Source: Asparagopsis taxiformis
Lineage: Eukaryota > Rhodophyta > Florideophyceae > Bonnemaisoniales > Bonnemaisoniaceae
Direction: 5' to 3'
Assembly: GCA_030407315.1 (NCBI GenBank)
Contig: JALQPE010002995.1
Coordinates: forward strand, 1-64,000
Length of the DNA stretch: 64,000 nt
The number at the start of each line of letters is the position of its first letter. Within the stretch, counting starts at the first letter, position 1. This document shows, in pieces, positions 42,018-54,420 of this stretch. The notes under the pieces are model-generated. The model saw only the letters and a program-made list of their open reading frames with translations. It had not been told where the DNA came from and did no database searches. A program made the position numbers and the translations under genes.

Positions 42018-44449
42018 ATGAATTACGCTGTGTCGAATTCCAGCGCGTCGCCCAGGCAACCGTTGCCAACGTCAGCGGACGCCGAAGCCGACGTGGCCTT
42101 GTCAGCAGAAGCGATCTTCGCGACTGATCGATCTATCCCGCCGGATATCGAGGCGATCGGCCAGCTACCACGTACGGTAAGCCCGTTTGAGTCCGTGAGT
42201 ATGGACCCCGCAACGCGCGGTCAGCTCAACGAAGGGAACGTGAATCCCACGGCACTACGTGTAGTGTACGAAGACCTTCGAGGTCACATCGAAAGGGCGA
42301 GCGACGCGGCCGTCGACGAAGCCGTAAGGCAGAGACTCGGAGTCTCGGAGCGCGAAGCTCGTGCGTTACGTGAACGCTCAGCGACCCTCGAACGGGAAAA
42401 CGAAGATTTACGAAACCGCCTCTCCGCCGTGGAGGGAAGACTCGACTCGTTTGTCGTAGTATTCAACGAAATCGTCGCCGGACGTTCCGCTCCGCCGAGC
42501 GGAAGCGATCCGAATTACGAAGAAGGCTCGCGCGCCTATAACTCGCAATCCTCCCCGGCCGTTCCGGGAGGATACCCACCAACACCCGGTCCGACGACCC
42601 CGACAACGTACGGAAGGGGGGCGACAGTGCAACGAGCCATCGCCAACCCCAACGAGACGCCACGAAGGCAATTGCGTTTTAACGATACGCCAGACCACGC
42701 GCGGTCGGCGGACGCAGCACGAGCTGCGCAATTCGATACGAGAGCTCCCCCGCCACGTGAAACGTACATTCCGTGGCTGGGTACGTTCGGCACGACGGAC
42801 ACGCGAGTCCACGAAAACGAACGTGCCGACGCGGTACGCTTACCAGGGAACGCCCTCGGACCCGTTTGCCACGCGTTGGCAGAGCACACGACAATGCTCG
42901 ACGCATTTGCGAACGTGGTGTCGTACCGCATGTACCGACTTAACGATGTACGTGAACATCTCTACGTGAACGAGAGTCAAAGCGTACATAAGCTCAAACG
43001 TGAGCTGGAGGGACTTTTCCCTACGTTAAAGCCGTTCTCCGGCCGGAATCCGATTACGTTGCTCGGATTCCTCGCCCAAATACGTGATGGGTTCAGCACA
43101 CTCGGAGTGTGCGAGGGAGTGGCAGTACGTGCGCTGCACTTCTTCCTCGAAGGGGACGCCCGACGGTTCTACGATTCCCAGTGTACGACTGGCGTGATCA
43201 CGACTGATCCGACGAAGAGGTTCTCGTGGCCTCACGTAATCAACGCGTTGATTAAACGATACCTGCAAGACGACGTGCTGCAGGAGGCCTACGAAAAGGT
43301 CACGATGATCACGCAGAGTCCTAACGAGGACGAGAATCAGTACGCTGATAGACTCGACACCGCCACGCGGGCGTGCAACTACGTGTTTACGGATCGACTC
43401 CTCGTTCACCACTACGTACGTGGTTTGCTGCCCTCGACGCGGGCAGCCGTGACGGAACGACTCCGGTCACTCCCCGAACGAGAGAGGAACGACCTCACCG
43501 TTGTGAGACGATTGGCGACGGCCGAAGGAACGACCTTCCGTGCACGTACGGCAGCTGTCGCGTCAGCCGCGAAACCGAAAGTGCGGTTTCCGGTGAAGCC
43601 TACGTTGGCTATTTCCGACCACGAGTCGAAGAAGTTCGCGGACTACGATGAGTCCGCGTACTTTCGTAATGAACGGGCTAGCGAGCCCAGTTACCACGAT
43701 GGTAACCCGAACATCCCCGCGAGGGACGATGACGACGTGTCGCTCGCTGCGGCTCACGTTGCCGAGAATTTGGAGGCGATCCTCTTCACGAACGGGCCGC
43801 CGCCCAACGATACGAAAACGGCAAACGAAAAGCCGGACGAGCTCGAAGCTCGATTGAACCGTCCATGCGAGGACGTGCCGAATTCGGCACGCTCGCACGT
43901 GAGCTTAAGCTCACGTGCGAGCAGACGCAATTGGCGCACTCCGTAATCCCGAATGATTACTGGACGCTGTCGTGTTGGTCATGCCGCGAAGATGGCCACT
44001 CGACGTTCACGTGTCCGCGTCTGACGCCAGATCAACGGATCTTTTTCGCGTACAAGTACTACCTCTTCCACGTGAAGAGCAACCCACGTCAGGCTGAGTA
44101 CTTCCGCCAACGAATGGCCAAACGTAACCAGGAACGACCTGGCGAGCGAGGGAACGTAACCCCGCGGAGGTACGGCACGCCGCCTACGATACTCCGAAAC
44201 CCCAATCGTGACGGGGGAAGGCCCTTCGACAGGCGCCGCGGCGACTTTCGTAATGACCGACGTGATCCCCGCCCGTGGGCGAACGAACGAAATGGCCAGC
44301 GTAATGGCCGCAGCGGAGTCTACGTGACGACTTCCGCTGACGAAACACCACTCGAGGTGGAAACGAGTCACGATGACGAACGAGCTTCGTGGGCTCACGA
44401 CGACGACGTGTCGAACGGCCCCGCGCCGGAAAACGACCAGGCGATGTAG
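42018..44449 (+). pseudogene. gag: gag of gypsy copy 3, broken by a palindromic 26-bp insertion
   Basis: Starts at the same ATG as copy 2 and matches it closely (one extra Glu codon near 42520). At 43875-43922 an insertion of 26 bp shifts the frame, so the protein stops at 43946 before the zinc knuckle. The knuckle (CWSCREDGHSTFTC) and basic tail continue in another frame to 44449. The insertion is made of inverted copies of the flanking bases. Confidence 0.9.
43875..43922. repeat. Two adjacent perfect palindromes from a template switch
   Basis: GTGCCGAA/TTCGGCAC (43875-43890) is followed at once by a 32-bp palindrome (43891-43922, arm GCTCGCACGTGAGCTT). Copy 2 has neither. The inserted bases are the reverse complement of their neighbours, and one nearby substitution makes the long palindrome perfect. 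Confidence 0.9.
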
Positions 44450-44530
44450 GTCACGAGCCACCCACATCGCCTGAACCCTTACGTAAGAGGGGGGACCGAC
44501 GTCGATGATTGGTCCTCCGCAGGCTCACCG

Positions 44531-47500
44531 ACGAACGAGAGTTACGTAAAGCTCACGGCCGCGAAGGCCAACTCGAGTCACACGACACCCGACGTGGGGG
44601 AAGAAACGAAGTCCGACGGGACAACGAACCTCACACGAAGAGGAAGCCTCGCAGACGAGCGAGACGCGCTACCCGGAAGCACGACGCTTCCGAGCGCGAG
44701 AAAGCCAAGCACGCGGCTTATACGAAGCGTGTCGACGCAAAAGAAGCCATACGGGCTCATACGGTGAAGCGACGAATCGCTAGCGAAGACGTAGACCGCG
44801 CGCCGGTCAGGACCGAACCGTTGGTCCTCGACGGGCATACGTGCCTACTTGCGTCGAAGCATTATATCGTATCCGGAACGATCGGACTAGACCTCAACGT
44901 GATGAGGGCGATTACCATCGCGATGGATACGTGCAGCGGCTACAACTTGATACGAACAAGTTTACTACCCTACGACTGGGTCGACCGCTGTCTACGTGAC
45001 GAAGAGCTACCGAAGCTCGGAGACGCCAACGGGCGACGTTTGCCTATCGAAGGCGCCATCCTGCTTCGTGTCAGGTTGGGGAACTCGCTGTTCCGCGTAA
45101 AATTCTTCGTAGCCAACACGCTGGCTGTCCCCGTCATAATGGGGACGTCGTTCATGTCGAAGCATGTCGATGCTATACGCTGTCGAGCGCAGACAATCGA
45201 CCTCCATCGGGGGGATACGATACCCATTATCGCGGAGGGCGATACGAAGACTCCGTACGAGGAGGGGGAAGAGACGAATCCAAACGTGGAGCCCCCGAAA
45301 CGCCGCGAGCGTAACGCGGCCTCGAATAGGCCGAGCCGAACGTTCTCGGTTCGCCTGACGAAGTACACCAGTACACGCGTGTACCGGCGATGTCGCAACG
45401 GACCGTCAACGTGACGACGGATGCGACCGGACTCGTGTTCCTCGAACCGAAAGCGTCGGTGCAATTCCGGCATGGGCTGCGCATAGCCAACGGAGTGGTC
45501 GACGTAGGACCGAGAGAGACGTTCTCTATCATCGTGTCGAACTTCACGAAGAAGGACCGCGAATTGCCGAAAGGCGCGACGATTGCGTACGCGGTACGCT
45601 CCCCGTTGGGAATCGTCCCACTCAAACGTGAGGGCGGCGAAGCCCTCGCGAAGGTTTTGAACCTACCGCTAGTCGACGCGACGACGCGGACGAATACGAA
45701 CGGGTTGGGCGACGAAACGCCAGACCCGTTGGTCAACGAAAAGGGGAACGACCCCGCCACGAATTGGCAGTCGACAATCGATTTGTCGCACCTCGACGAC
45801 GAGGATTTACGAAAGCGCATCAACGAGATGCTAGCCACACATTCGTCAATGTGGACGAGCGGACGCCTCGGCGAAATCAATGCTACGGAGCATCGAATCG
45901 AACTCGAACCGGGCACGCGGCCCATACGTTCAATGCCCTATCGTCAGGGTCCGGCTTTACGTACGATAGCCGAGGAGCAGATCACGAAGATGCTCAACGA
46001 AGGGGTTATCGAACCCGCGTCCAGCGAATGGGCGTCACCAATCGTGTTGGTGCCGAAGAAGGACGGATCCTTACGTTTCTGTGTCGACTACAGACGTTTG
46101 AACGCGAAAACGATCGCTGATTCGTACCCGCTTCCTCGTATGGAAGATTGCCTTGATTCGTTGGGCGACGCCGCCATCTTCACGACACTCGACTGTAACG
46201 CCGGTTACTGGCAAGTGCCCGTCTCCGCCGAGGACCGTGATAAGACAACGTTTACGTCTTTCATGGGAACGTATCGCTACGTGCGAATGCCATTCGGGCT
46301 ACGAAATGCCCCCGCTACGTTTCAGCGGACGTTGGACATAATCCTCTCCGGAGTACGTTGGCAATCGTGCCTTGTCTACTTAGACGACGTAATCGTCTTT
46401 TCGAAAGACCTCGAGTCTCACCTGGGTCACGTTGACCAGGTGCTTTCCCTGCTACGCGCAGCGGGAGTAACGTTAAAGCTCACGAAGTGCTCGTTCTTTC
46501 AACCACGAGTTGACTACCTGGGGCACGTGATCACCCCAGGGAAGCTGCACGTCGCAGCACGGAACAAGGAAGCCTTTCGTACGGCTACGTTCCCGCGAGA
46601 CAAGACGCAATGTCGATCGTTTTTGGGCGCGGCCAACGTTTACCGCCGTTTCGTAAAGGCGTATGCCGAGATCGCTCGGCCACTCAACACGATGTTGAAG
46701 AAGGACGCTTCCCCCGATTGGACGAACCCAACGGACGCGCAAACGAATGCGTTCGAAACGTTGAAGACAATACTGGTGTCGCCACCAGTATTGCACCTTC
46801 CGAAGGCGGGACGTCCGTTCATGATCGATACCGACGCGTCGGCGTATCAGCTGGGAGCTACGTTGCTCCAGCAGCAGAACGAAGATAAGCCCAACGAATG
46901 GGTGCCGATTGGGTACTGGTCGAAGACCCTTAACGAAACCGAACGTGGTTACTCGGCGACCGAGCGCGAGTGTTACTCCGTCGTCTGGGCGATAACGTCG
47001 CTCCGACCCTACGTAGAGGGTCAGCGGTTCACCGTACGTACGGACCACGAAGCCTTACGTTGGCTGATGACGTTGACGGACGCGTCCGGACGACTACTAC
47101 GATGGAGGCTACGCGTTGCCGAATTCGATTTCGAAGTTACGTACAGGCCTGGGCGCGTGCACCAGGTACCTGACGCTTTATCACGTGTGATATCTACGTA
47201 TGACGACGGTCGACCCGTCGACGATGACGTACCATCGTACGGGGACGCGGTCCTCGTGACGACTCGCAGTCGTCGACAACCCACACGAAATGGGCAAGGA
47301 CGAACGACGTCCGTACGTAAAAAGGCAACGAATGCCAGGGGTCACGACGACCCGTCGAACGAGACTCGTGATGAACGAACGCCAGCCACGACGGCTGGCC
47401 ACGATGGACTCGAGTTCAACCGCGACGCGTCGCTCGATGACGTTCTTGACGAGGAACCGGATTTCCTCGACGAACAGCGCGCTGCTGAAGACGATTCGGC

Positions 47501-48983
47501 ACGCGTGCCACCAGCTGACGTTCAGCTTCCCATTACGAGGGACGAGCTTATCGAAGCTCAACGCGAGGACGCGTTCTGTCAAACGATACTGACACGACAG
47601 TCCGACACGCAGGACGCTGCATTCTTCGAAGGCCACGATGGCTTACTCCGACGCCGGAACCCTCACGACGAGGAACGTACACAAATCGTTGTGCCGGCTT
47701 CGTTACGGCCGCGGCTGCTGGAGTTAACGCACCACCACGTCCTCGCTGGACATCCCGGACAAACGCGTATGTACTATACCCTACGGAGGACGTACTACTG
47801 GCCCGCGATGGCCGCCGACATCCACGCAACGGTACGAAACTGCGTTGGATGTGCGAAGAACCGCGTGAAGCTTCGCAAACGGACGAACCCGTTACGTTTA
47901 TTTCCGGCTACGGAGCCGTTGCGAGACCTATGTATCGACATACTAGGTCCGCTTACGAAGACCACGCGTGGTAACCGATTTATTCTCGTGATAACGGACC
48001 GCTTCACGAAGCTGACTAGAGTCGTACCTCTACGAAATATCGATTCCGCCAACGTGGCGAGCGCGTTCGTCAACGCGTGGGTCTTCTCGTATGGACCCCC
48101 ACGGACGCTCATAAGCGATAACGGAAAGCAGTTCGCTGCTAAGTTTTTCCAGCGCGTCTGCAACGAACTCGGCGTGACGAACGTCTTTACGTCGACGTAC
48201 CACCCCCAAACGAACGGGCAGGTGGAGCGCTACAACAGGACGATCCTGGCGATGCTGCGCAATTACGTGAACGAAAACCAGAACGACTGGGATCGATACG
48301 CATCGGCGTTAACGTTTGCGTACAACACGCATGTGCATTCGAGCACGGGCACGACGCCCTTCGATTTGATTCTCACGAATCCACCGCCACCGTTGGCGCT
48401 ACACACGTCGGTAACGAACCGCGAACTACCCGACGGGGGAGGGCGAGCCACTTACGTTCGTGAGCTCGCCACAACGATGGACAATGCGTATCGAACGCTG
48501 AAGGCCGCGCAGGCACGTTATAAACGAAATTTCGACAAACGAGTCCGTGTCTCGAATCGAAACATCCGCGCGGGAGAATACGTATTCATCGACCCGACGG
48601 ACGGGACCACGAAGGGCACGAAGCTCGGAAACCACGCGTTGGGACCGTTCCGCGTACTACGTAACGACGTACGAACGTTCGTCATCCAACGAGGAGACGT
48701 AGTTGAACGTGTCAACTCGGACCGCGTTGCGTACGCGCCAACGCCGGCGAACGCGCCCCCGCCGGAGCCATACGATGCCACCGAGGCAGACCTCGACAAG
48801 AACCGCGACGGTCCGGCGTATGTAGTAGACGACCTACTAAACCATCGCGTGAACGATGACGGCACCCTAGACTTCCTCGTGAAGTGGGTCGGGTATCGTA
48901 ACCCTACGTGGGAGCCCCGCCGGAACGTATCTGAAGAGAGCGTCTCTCGATACTTCGCACGCGTGCGACGAGCAACAACGTGA
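44531..48983 (+). pseudogene. pol: pol of gypsy copy 3, start lost and frameshifted
   Basis: The copy 2 start codon is ACG here. One base is missing near 44622. An 8-bp insertion at about 45368-45376 (repeat of GTACAC) shifts the frame within the region after the protease. From 45390 on, reverse transcriptase (YLDD), RNase H, DD35E integrase and chromodomain remain open to 48983, with only a few amino-acid changes from copy 2. The protease text (AMDTCSGYN) is intact but out of frame with the polymerase. Confidence 0.9.
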
Positions 48984-51467
48984 AAGGCCACGACGGCCCC
49001 CGAAAACGCACACGAGCGTCGGGTTAAGCGCACGCGTGCGCGACGTTGCACGATGCAACAAACGAAGGCGACGAGCCGCACGAACGAGAAGCGAAGGCAC
49101 AACGAGTGGCCGGGACGTCCACCCTTGCGTTGGGGGGGGCGCGATGCGTGCTAGAGCCGTCGCTCTTTTCGTTTTCGACACCATACGTTGGTGGAGGCAC
49201 GAGCGCCAACGAAAGATTGGACGACGAGTCCACGCGCGGACGATTCACACGATGTGAAGAGCCACGACTGGCTCGACAGTGTTGACCGTCCCACGGGCAA
49301 AGGTGACGACACCACGGGCCACGGACGGACAACACGTCAGATTTTTCGCGCGAAAAATTATACTTGGGCCAGCGGGCCATGGACGCACGGTACGAAAAAT
49401 CGGGCCGATTACAGTGCGCTAATCCGGCCAAATCTCGGGACACGCGTGCCCCGAAAATTTCGTAATTTTGGCACGTCACGTGAGCCATCGTACGGCCCCG
49501 TGGACAGCCGCTGACAACGAGTCGCATCGACCAACGAGGTCAACGCCAACAGCTCGCGAGCTAACGGCAACGTGACGCCGGAAGGCGGAGAAACGACGTA
49601 GGACGGACGCGTCCCCAACGAAGATGGCAACGGCCTCATTACGAAACTCCACGCACGAAGCGGAACGAAGCTATACGTTAGCCGACGAATTAGACCAACG
49701 GGTCTCAGCGCACGAAGCGCGCGAATAAAGCGTGCGAACGACGAGCCAACGAGGCCGCGACGACGGACGGCGAACCGTATCGCCATCGTGTGGCACGATG
49801 CCGAACACGGCAGCCACGTACGGCAACCACGGAACGACACAACGGTGTCCTGCCACGCGGGCATAACGAATGACACGCGAAAGCGAAAAGCCCGCCGGCT
49901 AGTCGAAACGCACGAGCAAACCCGAAAGGGGTTGACCACGTACGGTCACGAAGACGAAGACGCACACGTCCGCGTCATAACCGTAAAAGCTAACGAAGCT
50001 GCAACCTCGTACGCATTCGAAGGCGCACGCGTCACCGGTCACGTCGGTCAGGAGACGAGCGAGGTACGCGGACGTCGTAACGATAACGACGTACCTCAAC
50101 GGGTCGACCCCGCGAAACGAAAATACGAATAGGCGACGGCGTACAAGCTGGTAGCCAACGTAAAACGGCACAGCCGAAGGCGACGAGCCGACGAAAAAAC
50201 TGGCTCACGTAACAGCCTCAAACGCCCGCGGGCATGCGAAACGACTTCGTCAATCGCGTCCCCGTCGGGTTCGCAAGTCGAATAAACGAAATTACGCAAC
50301 GGCGTAACGGGCGAGCATTACGTATGCCCAGGTGCACGTCGCACCACACAACGGATGAGCTAACGAAACGCTCCTCGGACGCCGCGGCGAACGACGCCAC
50401 CACGCGAAGCGGACTAGCGCAATGAGTGCGCCACCGGCTAACGTGAAGCCGCGGGAACGTGAAGCGCGACGGCGCTAACGGTGTTAACAGCTATACGAAA
50501 AGCCAAGCCCGCCGGCAAAGACGTTGTCAACGGAACCGCGACGCGCCACGACGCACTGCCGCGTACACGCAACGGCGTGAAACGTCAAGCCAACTCACGC
50601 GCGAGTCGGCCTGACGCTTAGCGAATTTTCCGTCCAGCTCATCGGAGCAAATTAAAATTGGCACCGACGTGCTACGTGCCAGAGAGCTCGAATGCTCAAC
50701 GGAATTCGACAGCCGACGGGTTATCCGGACGAGGAACGACGGCGGAAACGAATTCCGAGATAGTTACAAAATGATAACGCCACTGGCCAACGTTAAGCGC
50801 GACGGCGCTACTTACGTCAACGGCTATACGAAAAGCCAAGCCCACCGGCAACCACGTCGTTAACGGAACCGCAACGTACTGCGACGAATTGCTGCGTACA
50901 CGCCACGGCGTAGAACGTCAAGCCGACTCACGCGCGCGTCGGTCTGACGTTCGACGAATTTTCGCCCAACTCATCGGAGCAAATTAAAATTGGCACCGAC
51001 GTGCTACGTGCCAAAGAGCTCGAATGCTCAACGGAATACGACACCCGAAGGGGTTATCCGGACGAGAAACGACGGCGGAAACGAATTCCGAGTTAGTTAC
51101 TAAATGATACGCACTCCAACGGGCTCTACGATCGAGGTTAACGTACCACTCGCAGTGAAAAGCCGCCGCTACGCGCCGCCGCTTTGCCGAATAGTTGCGT
51201 GTGTTACGAACCTGCCAACGGGCACGCGCCGCCGCGAACTCGAAGCACGAGCTACGTAAGCCTTACGACACCCGACGGGGTAGACGCCACAACAAAAAAA
51301 TTGTGGGGAGGGGCTTAACGCTAACCCCTCCCCCGCTGCAGACGACCTGCCAAACGCAAATTACGAAGCTCAACGGAGCCATGCGATTACGCAAAGAAAC
51401 AAGACGAAGTTTACGAAGTAACACGATGCTAGAGCCGACGTGGCCTACGAACTAACCTAGGAACGGC
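48984..51467 (+). other. Non-coding part of gypsy copy 3
   Basis: Corresponds to 12367-14668 of copy 2. It carries about 220 bases (49909-50130) that copy 2 lacks. No conserved frame is present. Confidence 0.7.
50431..51110 (+). repeat. Two tandem units (about 349 and 331 bp) inside gypsy copy 3
   Basis: 50431-50779 and 50780-51110 correspond to 13611-14309. The second unit has lost about 17 bp near its start. Confidence 0.83.
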
Positions 51468-53648
51468 CTAGTAGCGACGAGAACGCTTGCCCGCAGGGTC
51501 ATACGGACCAGGGCCTTCGCCGCGGCTATCGTGGCTGCGGCTGCGACTGGGCTGAACGAAGCCCGGCGCGTACGGATCGACGGTCTGCGTGACCACGGGG
51601 GCTCGCTCGCGACGCGACGCGGGATCCCTAGCGTAAGGATCCGCAGTCCCGTGACTGCGCGTATCCGAAGGGTACGCCGCCGCGTGGCCATACCCAACGG
51701 GGTTTCCGTAGCCGCCGCCACTTGCGTATGCATAGGGATCGCTACGACCACCAACGGCTGGTGCGTAACCACGAGTCGCCGCGGCGAGACGTTCCGAAAT
51801 CGCGCGCTCCGTTGCCAAGCGGGCAGTCAGGTCCAACGACTGGGCCCTGAACTCTTCGGCTGCGCGAGCCACGGACGAGATGAGGGAACGAATAACCCAG
51901 CCGTCCGCACGAGGCGGAGCGGCCATCGACGTACCGAGAAGCCGACGGGCATCCTCATCGGAGACGCGGTCGTCCAGGCTAACGAAGCGTGGCGCACGTT
52001 CGGCCGGCGTGGCCACATCCGAGCGACCGACACGGGCAACGTCGCCCCCTTCCGTGGCCTCGCGAGGCACAATTTCACGAGGATCCGGCCCACGCGGCGC
52101 TTCATCTTGCTGGCCACGACGGCCAGAACGTGACCCGCGAGGTCGATTACTGCCACCGAGGCCGCCGAAGTAGCCAGAACGATTGCCACGACGGCGTTCG
52201 GCTCGGGGAACGTCCCGCGGTACGTACGCGCCGTCGCTGCGTACTTGGACGAACTCTTGGTTGTCCCCGGTCGCGTAATCCGGGCGCACAACGCGATACT
52301 CCGGCCCCAACGCGAGGGCGCCGCGAGTCTCCGCCACCACGCCGGTGACGGAAACGAACATGTCGGAGCCTTCGACCGGCATTGCACGAAGCAATTCGTA
52401 ATCTGCCAGGTAGTCCAGCGTGGACTCCGGCAGCAGGCACGCGCGCCCAAACACACGCCGCTCCACGTAAAGCGAGCAAGCGAACATCGCTGCGTGCTCA
52501 ACGTCCACCGCCGTGAGGAAACGTTCCTTCACCTCCGCAGGCGCGTCCTGCATCGTTCCGGTGAAGTAATATACCACGCGAGGTAATAACGTAGATGACC
52601 CGCGGGGATACGGATACGCGCCTACCACGTCTGGCAGCGTCGGGAAATAATCCCTACCCGGAACACCTAGCGAGGTGGACGCGTGCGACACACGAAAGTC
52701 GTCCGCGTCGGCGTAACGGAGCGCGAAGTAGTCGTCGTACGATATGACGCGGTTGCCCATAACGCTCAACGAGAGCGCGGTTTTCCACTCGGCACGCTGC
52801 CGCTCCGTCAATGTCCGCGGACACACGTACACGGACGCCAACGCAGTGAACGGCGGTTCCTCGGGCGTCCCCTTCCATAAGTATGCGTCCATGATGTCTA
52901 CGTAGACCGCATCGTCAGCGTCGCGCAACCACGAACGGTCGCAACGAATCGACGCCGGGATCTGGTAACGAACCGATCCCGCAGTCCCGTGGGCGAAACG
53001 ACGCCCGGCACGACGCCCCCACGAATCTTCGGCAATGCGCATGTATTCGAGCACTGCGCGTGCGTCCAAACGATCTTTGGCCAGCGTGGCCACGTCCTCG
53101 TCCGATACAGCCATCCGAGGCAGCACCACCCACGCGTGGGATAAGGAACTCGCGTCGAGTGCGACGCCGTTGCGATCGGAGGCTCCGACGGTTCCCGCGG
53201 GAACGTCCAACCCCGACGAGTCCCGACGGGGAGACTGGGGTGACCTCTCACGACGAGGGTCGCCAGCGCGCGACGCTGCCTCGGCACGACGTAAACGTGC
53301 GGCCGCGGCCATAGCAGCCACTCCACGACCAGAGGGCACGACCTCCGGCACTATCGGTGACTCCGGACTTGAGACAGACGCCGCGGCGTCGCCATCAGCA
53401 GGGGCAGCGGCCCCTGTAGCCTCGACAGGCGGAACGGGAGCCGTCGGGCGTGACGATGAGGCAACGGCCTGCGAAGCAACGGCTTGAACCGCTCCAACGG
53501 ACGGGGCGGGCGCGACGGACGCTTCCGTCGCTGGCGGCACACCGACCCTGGCGAGGGAGGGAGCGCCCTGCGAAGGGTTCCTCGCTCCACCTCCAGCAGA
53601 GCCGGCGGGCCGCGGAGTGTTAGCATCGGTGCTACGGGTCGTAACCAT
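51468..53648 (-). CDS. Antisense ORF of gypsy copy 3, unknown function
   Basis: 726 residues from ATG 53648 (MVTTRSTDANTPRPAG), open although gag and pol of this copy are broken. By eye roughly four of five residues match the copy 2 protein, with many conservative changes. Both ends are almost identical and the Ala/Pro-rich part after residue 60 varies most. Shared globular-looking blocks are IPASIRCDRSWLRD, AYLWKGTPEEPPF, RAEWKTALSLSV, GRACLLPEST and SLDDRVSDEDARRLLGTSM. The frame is again open upstream of the ATG (to 53795) and again encodes a hydrophobic stretch. No known family was recognised. Confidence 0.75.
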   Translation of the reverse strand: MVTTRSTDANTPRPAGSAGGGARNPSQGAPSLARVGVPPATEASVAPAPSVGAVQAVASQAVASSSRPTAPVPPVEATGAAAPADGDAAASVSSPESPIVPEVVPSGRGVAAMAAAARLRRAEAASRAGDPRRERSPQSPRRDSSGLDVPAGTVGASDRNGVALDASSLSHAWVVLPRMAVSDEDVATLAKDRLDARAVLEYMRIAEDSWGRRAGRRFAHGTAGSVRYQIPASIRCDRSWLRDADDAVYVDIMDAYLWKGTPEEPPFTALASVYVCPRTLTERQRAEWKTALSLSVMGNRVISYDDYFALRYADADDFRVSHASTSLGVPGRDYFPTLPDVVGAYPYPRGSSTLLPRVVYYFTGTMQDAPAEVKERFLTAVDVEHAAMFACSLYVERRVFGRACLLPESTLDYLADYELLRAMPVEGSDMFVSVTGVVAETRGALALGPEYRVVRPDYATGDNQEFVQVRSDGAYVPRDVPRAERRRGNRSGYFGGLGGSNRPRGSRSGRRGQQDEAPRGPDPREIVPREATEGGDVARVGRSDVATPAERAPRFVSLDDRVSDEDARRLLGTSMAAPPRADGWVIRSLISSVARAAEEFRAQSLDLTARLATERAISERLAAATRGYAPAVGGRSDPYAYASGGGYGNPVGYGHAAAYPSDTRSHGTADPYARDPASRRERAPVVTQTVDPYAPGFVQPSRSRSHDSRGEGPGPYDPAGKRSRRY

Positions 53649-54118
53649 CGTGGTTACGCTGTACGCAATATTCACGACGAGTGCAACGAGCACAAGGACG
53701 AGAGCCACGCGGGCGAGACGAAACGAGAGAACGAGGAGAACGGAAGCAGCCAGGAGTACCCAGCGGGGAAAAGGGAGTGCGAAAAGGAAAGGCAACGGCC
53801 TGGACGTCGATGGTGAGAGGAAGGGTGAGCGACGATCGCTAACACGTTAAGCCACGGCTTAAATAACCTCCCGACGACCGTTGTCGTAATGCCCGTTGGC
53901 AGATTCACGAAATGGCCGCGGCCTGCGTGCGTATCACGCTGAATCGAAGCACACCCGCGTGGTGGAACTGGACACTGCATTCAACTGCAGGAAACGCCTA
54001 CGCGGGGCATTGACGGACGATGCCAACGGGCGGGCCTCGATGATTACGAAAGAGCCGGAGCGCACGCGCGCGCTCCGGTGCCGTGGCGATTCGATCAGCC
54101 AACCGGGCCGCGTACGTT

Positions 54119-54420
54119 CGTCTGTGTTCTCGGAAATGGACGCGGACGTCCACAACCTCTAGTACACCTAGTATTACTAGGCGGACGTCCATGTTCTCCA
54201 GTATTTTTGGATGTCCGCCTAGAACCGGACGTCCATGCGGTCTAGTACGTCTAGTATTACTAGGGCGACATTCATTGTTTCTAGTACCACGGATGTCCCC
54301 CTCGGGATGGACTTCCGCCATGTCTATGTCCACCTAGGACGGGCGCCGGTTCAGAAATTCAAAAATTTCGACCCCAGAAATTTCTGCCGCCGTGCTCGAC
54401 ATGGATGTCCGCATCCATCA
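54119..54420. repeat. Short repeats built on GGACGTCC and CTAGTATTACTAG
   Basis: GGACGTCC occurs at 54144, 54183 and 54227, with variants GGATGTCC and GGACTTCC further on. CTAGTATTACTAG occurs twice about 80 bp apart. The pattern gives two to three degenerate units of about 80 bp exactly where gypsy copy 3 stops. Confidence 0.7.

Larger units (their letters stand above)
41247..54118 (+). mobile_element. Ty3/gypsy element copy 3, frameshifted and lacking its 3' LTR
   Basis: The 5' LTR (41247-41918), leader, gag, pol, tandem repeat and antisense ORF follow the same order as copy 2, and gag-pol is almost identical to it. Similarity ends at about 54118, shortly before where the 3' LTR should be, and other repeats follow. 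gag has one frameshift. pol has a lost start codon, a one-base deletion and an 8-bp insertion. This copy cannot move by itself. Confidence 0.92.
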
